Below are positions 11,195 to 24,468 of a stretch of 64,000 nucleotides of DNA, in pieces. This stretch comes from Lepidonotus clava (lineage: Eukaryota; Annelida; Polychaeta; Phyllodocida; Polynoidae): assembly GCA_936440205.1 (NCBI GenBank), contig OW387140.1, forward strand, positions 23,867,659-23,931,658. Reading direction: 5' to 3'. The first letter of the stretch is position 1; every line of letters begins with the position of its first letter. A program made the translations under genes and the position numbers. The notes beneath the pieces are model-generated. The model saw nothing but the letters and a program-made list of their open reading frames with translations, was not told the origin of the DNA and made no database searches.

Positions 11195-11790
11195 TGTTAT
11201 GGTTTGATTTCCTATACCCACGATGATAGATTAGAGTGTAATCAAGGAGATGCGAATTCACTTTGGACCTTTATTTTATTGAACATAAAACATAAGTAAG
11301 AACAGTCTTATATAGGTAAGAGTAGTCCATGATTACTGCAGGCCTTTATCTGCCCTGCGAATGTGAGAAACCTAAAGTAAGGGTGTGGTGGGTTGGAAAC
11401 AGCGGCTGCATGCGTGCAGAGAGATGTGTGGGATGCAGGCAGCAGGTCCCCTTATATAGGGGGAGGTCCAATTGAGCAGGCATGTAAGGAATGTGTCCAT
11501 GTCAATAAGCTAGGCTAGTTCCTGGCAAGTAGGAGTGTGGCTCCCTCTGGCCCCACAACAGAGGTACTTAGTTCCCCCTGGTGTGGGTTACCTGGAAGAG
11601 TCACTAGGTGGTATAATATAGGTGTGGCTCCCTCTGGAGGGCAACAAGCAGAAGTACTTAGTTCCCCCTGGGGTTGACCAGTGGAGGAGAGTCCATGATA
11701 CAGAGGAAGAGAATTATCCCCTGGGTGTTATGAGTGAATGTCTGCTCCTAGATTACCACCAATTTATATGAATTAGTCTCCAATGTAACG
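11195..11790 (-). mobile_element. Solo-LTR-like element (LTR retrotransposon remnant)
   Basis: On the minus strand this ~600-bp block has the order expected of a long terminal repeat: a start near TTACATTGGAG, a two-copy internal repeat of ~88 bp (two GTGTGGCTCCCTCTGG words near 11535 and 11621 on the plus strand), a TATA-like CCTATATAAGG (around 11451-11460), an AATAAAATAAA polyadenylation signal about 180 bp further (around 11270-11280), and an end in CCATAACA. No second LTR or internal coding region is nearby, so it would be a solo LTR. The outer border on the right could extend to about 11805. Family (Ty3-like or other) is not decidable; it looks old. Confidence 0.5.
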
Positions 11791-11805
11791 CCCAAATGGG
11801 TCACA

Positions 11806-13150
11806 TATAAAATATCTAAATTATCTGTCATGTAAAGTTTTAGGTAAATTCATGAAGAAAACACATAAGATCCATCTTAAGTAATTTTGGATATGAAAAT
11901 GAGTTTTTAGCTTTTCTGGTCAAGTTCATCTGGTGATCCGGTATTATTTTGGCCGGAAATAATAGCCTAATATAGCCTTCTCCGTGATATATATCAATTT
12001 TAAGATTTTGATAGCATTCATTTCTTTTTGCATGCATGCCTATTTTCAGATTTTCTTGATACTTAATTTTTCAAAATTACCACACAAAAAAAGTGATTTC
12101 ACTATGAAGTTTCCATGGTAACCAAATGGGTCGTGCTCTCATTCCTTTGGTCCCAGGTGGGTTGTTTCAAGCTTCTGTACCATCCCGGTCTTTCATGCCA
12201 TTTTGGGCTTTCTGGCCATCTCGGGTTTCCGTGCCATTACGGGCTCTCGTGCCATGTACCTATACTTCTACTAAGTCTGGGACCCCCAAAGTTAGGCCCT
12301 TTTTCATCTAAGAACTCCTATTCATCAAGATCCTACACTCAGGCTAAGTAAAGAGGCTGTCCATCCCAAGAAAGAGGCATGTGAACACAATGAGTACCAT
12401 GAAGGAACCGTTTATTTCGTGTGACCATGTGCCTTTTTATAGTTACAAGCCTTTCCTGATTGGTCAATTATACCCATGTGACCTACATGATGTCACTTCC
12501 TGTAATACACTTTTTCATTCTCTCGTGCTCCAATTGCAATTTCAGTTCATGTTTGTTCCGATTTCGTTCTATTACATTAATTCATTATTAGCTGGCAATT
12601 ACCACATTATTCGATTATACAAGTTGATTCTGCACGATAATTATACCCAATTTCTAGCTTCATATTTTTCGTACCTTAAGGATGAATTCATCACACTGTG
12701 CAGCAGACCAAGGTGGCAGGAGCCCACTAGCCTGATGATTTTTTTCACCCATATTACTATGCAAAACGATTTGGTCTTTGCAACAAGTAACCTAATTTCA
12801 CGAGAAAAGATGTAGTTTAGATACATTATGGAATATTTCAGCTCAGCTTGACTTAAACTTTTGAAATGGGGGCAACTCTAAAAACAAGTTAATTACATGT
12901 ACTCACCAAGAAGGATCATTTTGGAACTCAGTCAGCACAACCACAATTATCCTTCCCACCCTCCCCTCCTGCATACATAGTCCATACACTGCTAGTAGGT
13001 AAAGACCTTTGACCACCTGAGTGGGCACCAATTCTCACTACACTCTGCGCCAAACCTAGTGGTCAGTGCTGCAGACTGAATTTGACTTCCCCTCCTCAGG
13101 GTTCATATTTCTGCCAGGAGGGGGTGCCACCTTTAAAAGGAAGGGTGTAT
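11806..13150. other. Non-coding DNA, no gene seen
   Basis: No recognisable exon, although a 144-codon open frame at 12381-12815 exists. It lacks domain character, has no clear splice signals and I regard it as chance. Confidence 0.4.
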
Positions 13151-13154
13151 AGAC

Positions 13155-13272
13155 CTATTTCAATAGTGTGGAGCCCTGCTAGCAGAATAGACCTAAACAA
13201 TCGATTGGGGTATGAGTTTCAATGGTAATCGTTGGGTACAAGGCCTCTATGGGAGGGTTGAGTGCATAGGTT
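13155..13272 (+). repeat. Dispersed repeat, copy 1 (pairs with 34571-34692)
   Basis: The block TTTCAATAGTGTGGAGCCC ... TTGGGGTATG ... AATCGTTGGGTACAAGG ... TATGGGAGGGT is matched in order and spacing by a copy 21 kb away in the same orientation, at roughly three-quarters identity by eye. It is preceded by GGGTGTATA, whose counterpart upstream of copy 2 is less clear. Probably a short interspersed element; borders are not defined. Confidence 0.6.
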
Positions 13273-15335
13273 CGTTGTTCTACCTAAAGATGAGAAGACT
13301 TCGTTGGAGAAGGATCATTCAGGAATACGGACAACTAGAAATACTGATGTCTACTGGAAAATAGTCTAGGCTTGGTCATGTGACTGCCAATATGGACTAC
13401 AATTTCTAGAATTGGTTCAAAATAATATCCGCATTATCAAAAACCTAGCAATAACTTTATATTGCAAAGATATATCTCTAATATAATATGGAAATGGAAC
13501 AATTATACACCTAATAATGAAAGAGAGTGAGATGTAAACAGGTAAAGTATCATATATCCGAAAGCATTGTTAAACATGGACTTTAAAATATGTCTGAGAT
13601 CTACTTACAGAAAGCGAGATATGATAGTTGGACAGGTATCCACAACAGGTGTGCTTGTAATACTATTGATATTCTGACTTCACTGCTTTACAGAAACTGT
13701 TACGTATGTTGATGGGGACCTACATCTATAATCATTTTAGCTGACGAAAGAAGACAAGCCGTCAACGCGATATGATGTCTGTATTGCACATACCATAGAA
13801 GACAGCCTATTTGTTCTGGAAATTTATCATCATGATCTGAGAAATCTTTCATCATATATACTTTATCGTAAGTACAATTAGAAGAAGCAAGCCTGGTTGA
13901 CTTCAACCGTTCATTTAACCAACGATCCTATAGCAAGCTTGGCTATATTATTTCTGAGTGAACTATAATACATGAGTATAAATGTTAGAGGGCACCACCA
14001 GTAGACCAAACGTTGTGCCGTATCTACATGAGTGTTTTCAGTACACCTGTTGGTTTATAAAATTAATCGCCAGGGGCGCAAGCAATTGCCCCTAACCTTT
14101 GGTTGTTCAACCACGGACACTCAGTTCTTCCCTTTGATATGGTTGGGGTGGGGGTGGGGGGTGTCTTTGCCTAGGGGACATATTGATTTTGTCTGTCTAT
14201 TGTTTATTACCATTCTCTTGAAATGTGAGGCATTCGACCTTCCAACTATCGAAACAATAATAAGTTTATATTTTGTATAACCTCTAGGACACAATGTGGA
14301 TAACTGATTTATCTAATCCACAAACAACTCCAAAAGTGCGCGCCCCTTTTCAAAATCCTACATCTGTCATTGATTTGCCCTACAGAGCCGTAATAAAGGT
14401 AGAAAATACGTTTGATTAACATAATCAAAGGTCGTAAATGAAAAAGCTATTGATTTCAAAGGGATTTCCAAACCTATTCCGTAAGATCGATGTGTCAGGA
14501 TGCATGCGTTTACAATCCACCTAACGGAATTGGTTAAGAACACGAACAAACCATCTGATTATTATGCAAAATACCCACATGGTGGAAGTTACTAAAGGGC
14601 GATCTCACATTAGCTTACTCTATGCATGAACTAAAAGACCATCCTGACAGACCAACTTTCCAAGCATAGATGGATCACTTTTATGGGTATTGAAAAACGA
14701 GTATGACCAGTGACTTAAAATACCTTAAAAATGAAGTCGATGACGCTTCCAATCCGATTAGACCGCTACTATTCAAGATATTCCAGCAACAGATCTATCA
14801 ATAAAACTGGTTATGGTATATCTTTATAGCATAGACATATATAATGTCTATGGTTATAGTAACGGTTCAGTAAATACTGATTTGATGAAAACCCATGCGA
14901 AGGAAAAACTCAAATGGATCCTAAACTTAATACACTTCAATCAAACCAGAAGATACAATACTTAATGTTCCTGAAGCCTGACATAGAAATAGGCCTATCA
15001 GCGGAAGGAAACCTCCATTCAGTTTAGTAAGCACCAGTCATGTTGAAGGGAGGCACATTCCAGCTGACTATTTGTGGAAGTATTCACTCCACATGTGTCA
15101 CGCTTCAGGGCACACACTCAATCCATACTTATAAGCACCCGGATGCTGTCGGGCCAAACCTAAAATCACAAAACCTGATGTAAACACAATCTTGGTGAAA
15201 AAACTCAAAGTTGGTTGCCCTATCTTGTAATACCGTCCCTGCATACCGTCAGGCTGCCATTCTTAAAGTCGAAAGTTTCAAAATAGAAGCTGGTGATCTA
15301 CTAAGCACACCTGAGTCAGGTAGACGCAGGTAAAA
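13273..15335. other. Non-coding DNA with one short hairpin
   Basis: No gene recognised. At about 14822-14858 the sequence TATAGCATAGACAT is followed, after a short AT loop, by ATGTCTATGGTTATA, forming an imperfect ~13-bp hairpin. A G-rich tract (GGTTGGGGTGGGGGTGGGG) lies near 14141-14160. Confidence 0.35.
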
Positions 15336-15485
15336 GGGAGTTTAAGGGGTCACGTGGGCGCGTGACGTCATCAGGCAGGAACGCCCGGCAGTGGTGGTGG
15401 AGTTAGTCAGTGTTGGATTATACATCGGCGATGGCCGCGCCGCGCTCCTAACAGCAGAATGGGCTTTCGTAACACAGTAAACAAG
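15336..15485 (+). promoter_or_regulatory. CpG-rich promoter-like block with first-exon-type splice donor
   Basis: Within AT-rich surroundings this block is rich in CpG. It carries CACGTG (E-box), a perfect CRE palindrome TGACGTCA (about 15363-15370), and GGCCGCGCCGCGC, and ends in a near-consensus 5' splice site ACAAG|GTAAGA after 15485. The transcribed part would contain only a short upstream reading frame (ATGGCCGCGCCG... stopping after six codons). It is oriented towards the cadherin gene, whose first coding exon needs an upstream non-coding exon. Linking the two over a 27-kb intron is inference; another transcript could use it. Confidence 0.4.
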
Positions 15486-18400
15486 GTAAGAACAGCCTTT
15501 TCCTACGTACCACAAGAAAGGTCTCGTGAAATTGGGTGTAAACTGAAAGATCCAGGGTGATCGGGGGAGAGAAGAGCTTGGGGGAGACCGATTTGTCTGT
15601 TTGTACTTGTTGTCGCCTATTCAAAACTCAGAAGGCCGCTGCGCTGGGTCACGCTTGGCTGCGCTTGGCCTGACCTGCGACCGCTGCTCACTGCTGTCAG
15701 GGCTTTCCCACAGTTTTAACCAAAGCTTTCAGTTACCCCCTGTCACTTTTAATGCTAGAATTCATACCACTGAACCGAAACAGAGTTGCTGAAGGTGCTC
15801 GCTGTGTGGGGAGAATGCAGTGAGAGTGGACAGGCTGTCATCACAGTGGTTCCGGGGGATCTCCAGATTCCTGAATAAACGAACCCAGACAGGTAGCATA
15901 GGCAGCAGCACAGTAACACAGTTTGACTTCTAAACTCCTAACACACCTTAACTAAGTCCCCTTTAAACTACAGATCTATAATGCCCTGCTGTCAACTGTT
16001 CTCATATCCATTAAGAAAACTCACAGGTAACATAACTGTATTGGTTTATTTTGGTATGTTAAAGGCTATGCTGTAAGCTGCACTAACCCTAGAATAACAG
16101 AGGTCTAGAGCTGGCTTCAGAGTCTAGCTGTGACCTATATCGGACTTGGTTGTTGCATGCGTGTTTAGTGTCAGTCCCCATCGATTAAAGCATCACACTG
16201 GCTCTCTGCTTAGTTGGGGTAATTACCAATGGTCAGAATGGGTGCACTTACATTTGATTGAACAATGGTATAGGCCATGTGTGTTTTATGTAACCCATCC
16301 GTTGAACCTTAGTTGGCTTTGACTATTAATTTTATTGTATTATATCAGTACTCGTTGTTATGAATGCAGACTGTATTGCTATCTATAGGTACTTTATCAC
16401 TTTCTTTGCACAGATAGCACGAAAAGGGATGAGAAGCTAAGGTGTGTTTTTTTCATACTAATCTTGTCCTAAATAGGTGTCAAACAAATGATCAAATATG
16501 CCAGAAAACTGTTTATCATCTCAAACATGCAAAATGACTCTTGATGAGTTAGTGGCCTATTATATAGAATGTTTTCGATTATAGATCTGCATGTAAATAA
16601 TTATTATGCATGCTTAAACTGGATGATCATTGGTTTTGTTGGAAAATTAGTAGATTACCTATTCAAAAGATTATTACACCAATTTCTTTTTTTCGAAATT
16701 AGCAAAACTAAAGTTGAGCTTTGCCTTGGGTAAAGATGACCTTTCCTTTGCAAATATAACCGCCCAAATCAAACTAATTATGACATTCCAAGCCTCATTC
16801 CCATGGTAATTAACAGATAAACCTATAAGTTCCATGTTTACGTCGACTGCTTCAAGTAATGAGAGCTGATGGGTGGTTTCCTAAGTGGTTGCACGGAGGA
16901 AATCCTTTTCTGGAAAAAGCCCTACTGGGTATTAGTTTTGGCTAATGTGTAGCACGCCTTGTGGTACATGGAAAGGCATTTACCCTCTGCTTTGTCCGTT
17001 AAGCCACCATGGCCCCCTTGACATACCTGCTACTTACTCAACCGTGTAGTAACGTACATGCACGAAAACATCCATGTCTATGGTGGATTCTTACAGCTAT
17101 CTTATAACCAGCCACACTCTACTTTAGTCTAGACAGGAGGGAGTTACTGCACCTTATTTATTAGTGTAAACCTGATGTTTCCATTCTATTGAATACACAA
17201 CCTATATATCAAGGCTTTAACCTATACATCTAAATACTCATCCAAATGGTCTACAGTTACAAATACCCTTGCAATGGTGTAGCTATATACCACCTTTATG
17301 GTGAATATGAATAATATATATATGACTCGCCTATGACAAGGTGTAATTCACCGAAACACAGGTAAGGATAAACTCGAGAACATGCCTGGACACATACTTT
17401 CTACCAGCCGTCTCCCGATGCCTGATTCACAAAGTCATTACTAAATGAGCACCACCCTTTTCACCACATACAAATCAAATTACATTTTATTGTAGCAAAG
17501 ATTTCGCTGTGTTTACCGTGAAGCTAGTCTTCTACAAAATACAGTGTATAACTGATCATTTCTCTGAGATGTAATGGAAACATTTTCCCTCAATATACGC
17601 GAAGTTCCGTTGCATTCACTGCAATAGACGTCATATTAAATAATTATATGAAACAAATATTTTTTTCGGTTTTCCGGTAATGGATATTAAGGCTTAGCAG
17701 GCATTGAGCGGGATTACATAATCGCCCTTTCTAAGAGCCAACAACTGCACGGCGGGCACTCAAATGCACTCAGGCGCACTCAATGCGGACCAAGGGGAAA
17801 CACTTCCCACTCATGAGGAAATCGCTACTCTTTGCTTTCATTTAATAAAATTCCTTGAAATATTGACACATAAACCCGTGTCCATTGGTGCAAGAAATAA
17901 TGAGGTCGATGCAGGGTGGAAAAATGTTTCAAATTGGGAAAATGCTATGAATTTTGTGGCAGTTCCCTTTCATGCATGAATGCATAATAATATTATGAAA
18001 ATATGAGTGTCCAGTCTCCATCTACCCAAATCAAGGTGTACACAATGAAGTGATCTATCATGTAATTTCCTTCCATACGATGAATATTTCAATTTTCGTC
18101 ATAATAATAATTCATGTTACATCCACAATAATCTGATTGTACCTTATAAACGAGCAAGAGTGCACAGAATCCATAAATCTATATTTCTATGCTATTTGGC
18201 AGAAAATGTTGCATGTTTATGTACACCCACGATTATAAACAATCCTTTGGTCGGCGCGGTCTGACAGCACGTGGGGCCAGGTGGGCGAAAATAGGTCCTA
18301 CCTTAATTATCCTATTACATCTTGACACACATAGACATAAAGGGGACATGGTGACAGGGATAGATGAGGTCATCGCTATCACCACGTCCCTGACCGCTCA

Positions 18401-21400
18401 AAATGGTCAAGACGGACATATGCCACACAATGGTAAAGCTACATATGTATATTGCTCGCATGAATCACATTTAAACAAAAGCAATTATATAGCCTACATG
18501 ATTCTATGTAGTTTACATTCATGATATCTTATTAATCATGTGTGTTTTCTAGTTCTGAAGCCACTTTTATTGTTATTGCCACTGACTATTTTGACAAATT
18601 CATCACTTTGTTCGTGCTGATCTATATACTGATTTGACATTCGTTTCAACACAAACTCTCCTGACCTCTGTTTAGAAGCGATAGTATGGCCGTTGTATGT
18701 AAATGCAGAACAAAGAGAGTTCGAAAAATAATGCATTTGATGCGAAATTTCTTTTCTATAAGAAGAAGTCCAGTTTTTATGACACTGCGGCAAGTGTGTA
18801 GGTCTGTCTAGTGCTCACATGTGAAGATGAGGTCCTGGGCCAACAATATGTTTTATCATTGGAAATTATAATTATGTTTCTTTTAAATGATGAAAATAAC
18901 AGATGAATCGTGTCGGAAGAGCGAACGAAGGAAAACACCTTATTTGCATGGTACTGGAACCTTTGGTCAGTATACAAAGGCACGTCTATGAGCCTTAATC
19001 GTAAATGAATTGAGCTTTACGATTTGTGGTTGCACGCATACATGATGTTAATCAAATGGACTTTGAGTAACGGAGGTCTCAAAATAAGGAATTAACTGCC
19101 ACGAACATAAACGTAAGCTGATCGAATTGCTATACAGTGCAAAAAAACAGCACTCCGGGTGAGTACGAATGAGTCTGGGGAAGTTGCAAAGGCGGTTGAA
19201 TTGAATCGGGTCGGGTTTCAGAAGTACATTTTACTACTTTTTCTTGGTTGGATGCGACTTTTATGAACATGTTATTTCATTGACGAGGAAAGCGCAGCAG
19301 ATGGATTTCTTAGCCTTCGGAAACCTTCTATAGAAGTGTGCGGATGACAAGGGGGAACAGTTGGTCATGGACGTGCGATTGAGAGGTCCTGGCCTAGAAG
19401 GTCTTTGTCCCTGCCCGCCTGGCCCTTACCGGTCCCTACCAGCCTCCCTTCTCACCTGTCATGTTTGATCAGCGGTTTAGACCCGACCAATGCGCTGTTA
19501 ATGCTAGAAACCTACAGAGGAGGCCTGCCTTTGTCAACTAGGTCAGAGAAATTTCGGCCTTCTTGACCAGACTTCGGAAAAACAAACTTAACCTCCTGAC
19601 AGAGGTTAACAATATTTTCTGTTAATGTGCCAGTATTGTGGTACACATAACCAGGACACCATGTTATGAATCAATTAAGACACTTTTAGAACTAAACCTC
19701 GTACGAAACACGATCATCTGGTACTTTTCCATTTTTTCTCCAGAATTCAAGCAGTGCTCACAGGTGACAGGAGGAATGGACTTGTGACTCATTCCTGTTT
19801 TCTTTGACCAAGAAAGCTTTGAATCCCATCATATATGCTAACCTTAGATGCATTGTATAAAAGGGAGAGTATAGAGTGTGTCCACAAAAGTGTGTTCATG
19901 GGATTTTTCTGGTACTGCTTATTCAACAAGAGCACCCTCGGCCTGCTCAGCTGGCGTAAGAGTGGAGAAAGGATTACACCCACGTGCACCCGTCCCCATT
20001 AGTGTCCAGTCTATATTCTGTACGTATATTTTACCGCTACAATTGCACATGCTGGCTATCTTTACATGAATATGTAATTCGCCAAAGCAAGCATGATTAC
20101 CTGTTGCATGCTGTGTCGCTCACTGATTATAGACCAAATAACTGTTATTTTGAAACCTTTAAAAGCAGGCTAGAGGTTTTTCCCAAGTGTCCCAAAGGCT
20201 AGACTCTGGTATGGGTCAATTGCTTGGGTCAGCAAATTCTAATGCTGGGTACCGTGGTCGGGTTTCAACAATACACAGATCCCGTGCGCTTTCCGGCACC
20301 GGGGTTGTTCGAAAAATATCTCTTCCTAGAAGAGCATTACCACAACTATAATACATCCCTTCATCAGTATAAGTACAGAAACAACTAAGATCTATTGGAA
20401 AATCAAATTTGAATGGCAATTTAGTATGGCCTATATCACTATGTATCGATTTTTATTTCAGAAAATATTCTTTATTTTGATTAGGGGCCTAAGTACATTC
20501 CCAAACGATCCCTCCTGTCAACAAAATCGGGCGTATAAATCCCTGATTTGATCCCACAGTAGCCCACCAGTCACCAGGTATGTCGGTTCGACCTGCTGCC
20601 AAAGGGTTCTCGCCTCATTCTTATACAAAGTTAGCCCAATCAATACACTGCCACTACCTGCCGCCGTCGGCCGACCCTGGAGTCGACGTGTGACCCTGGA
20701 GGAGGTGGGGGGACTCTTACACCACCCGGCAGGGGGTCTGGCACTCACTGGTCATACAGGGCGCCGTCAGCAGCTGCTGTGATTGGGAGTTTCAGGAGAA
20801 CCAATATTTTTAGAAGTCATTTTGTGTCGGAGTTTTCTGTTAGTCCGTGAAGTGGTCCACCGTAATTATAAGAGAGTCTCTCAGAGATGAAGGAGGACAG
20901 GAGAGGGGTGGAAAGGACAGCAAGGTCAACCCCTATTTCAATGCTTTCTGAGGGACTAAGCTATATGCTTGATAGATGTTTAAAAGGAGGGAACAAGGCT
21001 GGGGGCCAACAAAATAAGGCTTTCCTCTATCGCTATAAACAGCTGATAAACACTAGTAGATAGTCATCTTCTACTATGGGTCACTATAATACATTAAAAA
21101 TATTTCTTTATTAAAACATAATCTTATTTACTTTACAACGTAAAAGTTCGGTAGTAAACGGGCCCTTAGACTCCACCAAGCAGTAACTGCAATACCAAAT
21201 CTCGCACTATAGGCCTAATAATAGAGGGACTGTTCAGAGGGCATACATACGAAGTTAAATGTTGCTTAAAGTTCCTGTGACACGATTTAAGTATAACATT
21301 TTTATTAAACTATCATATAGATTGTAACACAACTTAATCAGTTCTCCATGTCTACTGCAAAATAACCTTTGTGTTGTCGTACACTCACTGCTATGAATAA

Positions 21401-22477
21401 ACTTTAGTTCCTTAGTTGGCCTATTATCTCCCTTCGCACTCCCTGCTACAGAGTCCTCCCTGTGACGTCACTGGGAGAATAGTCTTACTGTCAGTAACGC
21501 GAATCTATCCAAGGATATAGGTGTGAAAGCATGTCTATTTATAATGTAACTACTACAACATACACAAAGCAATACACCTGTTACATTGAAGGAAGGTATT
21601 GAAATGCGCACAGGGGTATATTGATTCTAATTGAAAACATATGTGCATGTTATGGAAGGGTATCTACTATGTACATACACATATCTATCAGTGAGCTGTT
21701 CTCCCGGTGACGTCATATATCCCTAGTCCCCAGGCTCCATCAGCAAAACCCAGATAAGGCAGATTCCAAATTCAATTAACAAATACTTTTTAATCGCACA
21801 TTTACCAGGGGTTTAAATAAGCAAGATATAACTTTTCGTTAGAGACCAATCTAAATTTACTTAGCAAAGTAGAACGTGTCACTGGATCTTTAAAGCCCCA
21901 TTCGCTGTGGCCAATTTTTCACTGCGATATCAAAACCGCTAGCATAACGAATTAGCCTTTTGATTAAATAAATCGCATAACCTTGTACACTGATGGCTCA
22001 TTATTCTGAGCAGGGTTAAAGGGTACAAAGGTCATCAAGGTTATGCTCAGATATGGAGTTGGCCTGAGTGTACCATTGGTTTCAATGACAGGTGACCTCA
22101 AAGTTGACCTCAGAACACCTCACTTCCTGTTTACTAGAATTGTGAAGGTCCCTTTTATATTTTAGTTTTACCCAAGTGTTAGTGATTACAGTTGGCCTAG
22201 TGTAAGTAGGTACAGGTATATGTACTAGGCAAGTCTACCATGACAGGTGAGAGTGTCCTTGGCATCAGGTAAACAAGTGGATTACTGAGTGACCAGCAGT
22301 GCATGCAGCCATGTGGAACCAGGTGGAACCTGTGGCCAGGAATGACTAGAGCCATGCTGGATGCCTGGGCTATGATTAGAAATATCTTGTATGGGCACAT
22401 AGCCCAGTGACAACACATCATAGTAGGCTTGAATGTTGTATTGGGGTAAGGGGGTGAAGAGGGTGAAGGGGTTTCTG
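15486..22477. other. Non-coding DNA (intergenic or first intron of the cadherin gene)
   Basis: No coding exon is supported on either strand. A modestly GC-rich patch lies near 20640-20760. Open frames of 60-111 codons here overlap each other in different frames and show no domain. Confidence 0.4.
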
Positions 22478-24415
22478 TCACTCTCCGAGCAGATTTTAGG
22501 TTTACACTCTCCAAACAGATGTTCAGTTTCAAATTGTGTTTTTGCATCAAATTTATATGTTTGATTGCTGGTAATCTACAAATACATTTGCATCACTCTC
22601 CAAGCAGACTTTGAGGCTTACACTCTCCAAGCAGATGTTTGTTTTTCAAAATTTTCTTTTCTTGTCAAGTTTTAATGTTTTGACTGCTGGTAATGTCTAA
22701 ACAGGTTTTGATCACTCTCCAAGCAGACTTTAAGGTGTACACTCTCCAAGCAGATGTTTCGTTTTCAAATTTTTATTTTTGCGTCAAGTTAAGATGTTTA
22801 CGTTGCTAGTAATCTACAAATGGGTTCTCATCACTCTCCAAGCAGATTTTAAGGCTAACACTCTCCAAGCAGAGGTTTGGTTTTAAAAATCTTCTTTTTA
22901 CCATTAAGTTTAAATGTTTTGACTGCTGGTAATCTCTAAATAGGTTTTTATCACTCTCCAAGCAGACTTTAAGGTGTACACTCTCCAAGCAGATGTTTTG
23001 TTTTCAAGTTTTTATTGTTGCGTCAAGTTTAGATCTTTTCATTGCTAGTAATCTACAAATAGGTTCTCATCACTCTCAAAGCAGATTTTAAGGCTTACAC
23101 TCTCCAAGCAGATGTTTGGTTTTCAAAATCTTCTTTTTCCATTAAGTTTAAATGTTTTGACTGCTGGTAATCTCTTAACAGGTTTTTATCACTCTCCAAG
23201 CAGATTTTAGGTTTACACTCTCCAAGCAGATGTTCAGTTTTAAATTTTTATTTTTTAGCATCAACTTTAAATGTTTTGACCGATGGTAATCTCCAAACAG
23301 GTTTTTATCACTCTCCAAGCAGACTTTAAGGTGTACACTCTCCAAGCAGATGTTTCGTTTTCAAGTTTTTATTTGTGGTCAAGTTTAGATGTTTTCATTG
23401 CTAGTAATCTACAAATAGGTTCTCATCACTCTCCAAGCAGATTTTAAGGCTTACACTCTCCAAGCAGAGGTTTGGTTTTAAAAATCTTCTTTTTCCATTA
23501 AGTTTAAATGTTTTGACTGCTGTTAATCTCTAAACAGGTTGTTATCACTCTCCCAGCAGATTTTAGGTTTACACTCTCCAAGCAGATAATCAGTTTTTAA
23601 TTTTTATTTTTTAGCATCAACTTTAAATGTTTTGACTGAGGGTAATCCCTAAACCGGTTTTTATCACTCTCCAAGCAGACTTTAAGGTGTACACTCTCCA
23701 AGCAGTTGTTTCGTTTTCAAGTTTTTATTTTTGGTCAAGTTTAGATGTTTTCATTGCTAGAAATCTACAAATAGGTTCTCATCACTTTCCAAGCAGATTT
23801 TACACTCTCCAAGCAGATGTTTGGTTTTAAAAATCTTCTTTTCCAATAAGTTTAAATGTTTTGACTGCTGGTAATCTCTTAACAGGTTTTTATCACTCTC
23901 CAAGCAGATTTTAGATTCACACTCTCCAAGCAGATGGTCAGTTTTAAATTTTTATTTTTTTGCATCAAGTTTAAATGTTTCGAGTGTTGGTAATCGCCAA
24001 ACAAGTTTTTATCAATCTCGAAGCAGATTTTAGGATTAACACTCTCCAAGCAAATGTTTCGTTTTCAAATCTTTATTGTTGAATCAGTACTGGTTATCTC
24101 AGAATAGGTTTGCATCACTCTCCAAGCCGGTTTTTCAGGGTGTACACTCTTCAATCAGATGTTCAGTATCAAATTTTTATTTTTGCATCAAGATTATATG
24201 CTTTGATTGCTGGCACTCTCCAAGAAGATTTTAGGGTTTACACTCTCCAAGCTGATGTTTCAGGTTCAATTTTTTATTCTTCCATCAAGTTTATATGTTT
24301 TGACTGCTGGTATATTTCCAAAAAGGTTTTCATCACTCTCTAAGCAGTTTTCAAGCTGTACACTCTCCAAGCAGATTTTATGACAGTTACTCTCCAAGCA
24401 GATGTTTAGATTTTA
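22478..24415. repeat. ~119-bp satellite array with trimeric higher-order repeat
   Basis: About 17-18 monomers of ~119 bp, each carrying two copies of CACTCTCCAAGCAGA about 30 bp apart. Monomer starts (TCACTCTCC) are near 22478, 22592, 22712, 22831, 22951, 23070, 23189, 23308, 23425, 23544, 23663, 23782, 23892 and 24012. Three monomer types can be told by the words after the first core: A (TTTTAAGGCTTAC, then ATCTTCTTTTTCC), B (TTTTAGGTTTAC, then TTTAGCATCAAC) and C (CTTTAAGGTGTAC, then TTTCGTTTTCAAG). From 22951 on they cycle C-A-B, giving a ~355-bp higher-order unit. Units become degenerate and irregular after about 24010. Open frames through it are short and the period is not a steady multiple of three, so it is not coding. 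Confidence 0.9.
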
Positions 24416-24416
24416 A

Positions 24417-24468
24417 GAACCCTGAAGGGTTGGCCGGACGTTAAACTAATCCCACAAACAAACAAACT
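24417..24468 (+). repeat. SINE-like 3' tail with hairpin, copy 1
   Basis: Directly at the end of the satellite lies GAACCCTGAAGGGTTGG, then CCGGACGTTAAACTAATCCC and (CAAA)n. AACCC/GGGTT can pair around a 4-nt loop. An alignable copy of the same length lies at 47975-48025 in a cadherin intron. A short CAAA tail after a conserved hairpin is typical of a SINE or other short non-autonomous element. This could make the whole satellite an internal part of such an element. Confidence 0.55.

Noticed and set aside
12381-12815. 144-codon open frame
   Set aside because: No domain, no codon bias like the nearby real exons, no convincing splice signals or neighbouring exons.
15430-15485. Protein-coding start in the CpG-rich block (ATGGGCTTTCGTAACACAG)
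   Set aside because: If spliced to the cadherin exon at 42819 this frame stops after a few codons, so it would at most be an upstream open frame.
22197-22988. Minus-strand open frames in the satellite with repeated CLESV/CLESD peptides
   Set aside because: Each frame covers only a few units; monomer lengths vary around 119 bp, so the frame is lost from unit to unit. Better explained as non-coding satellite.
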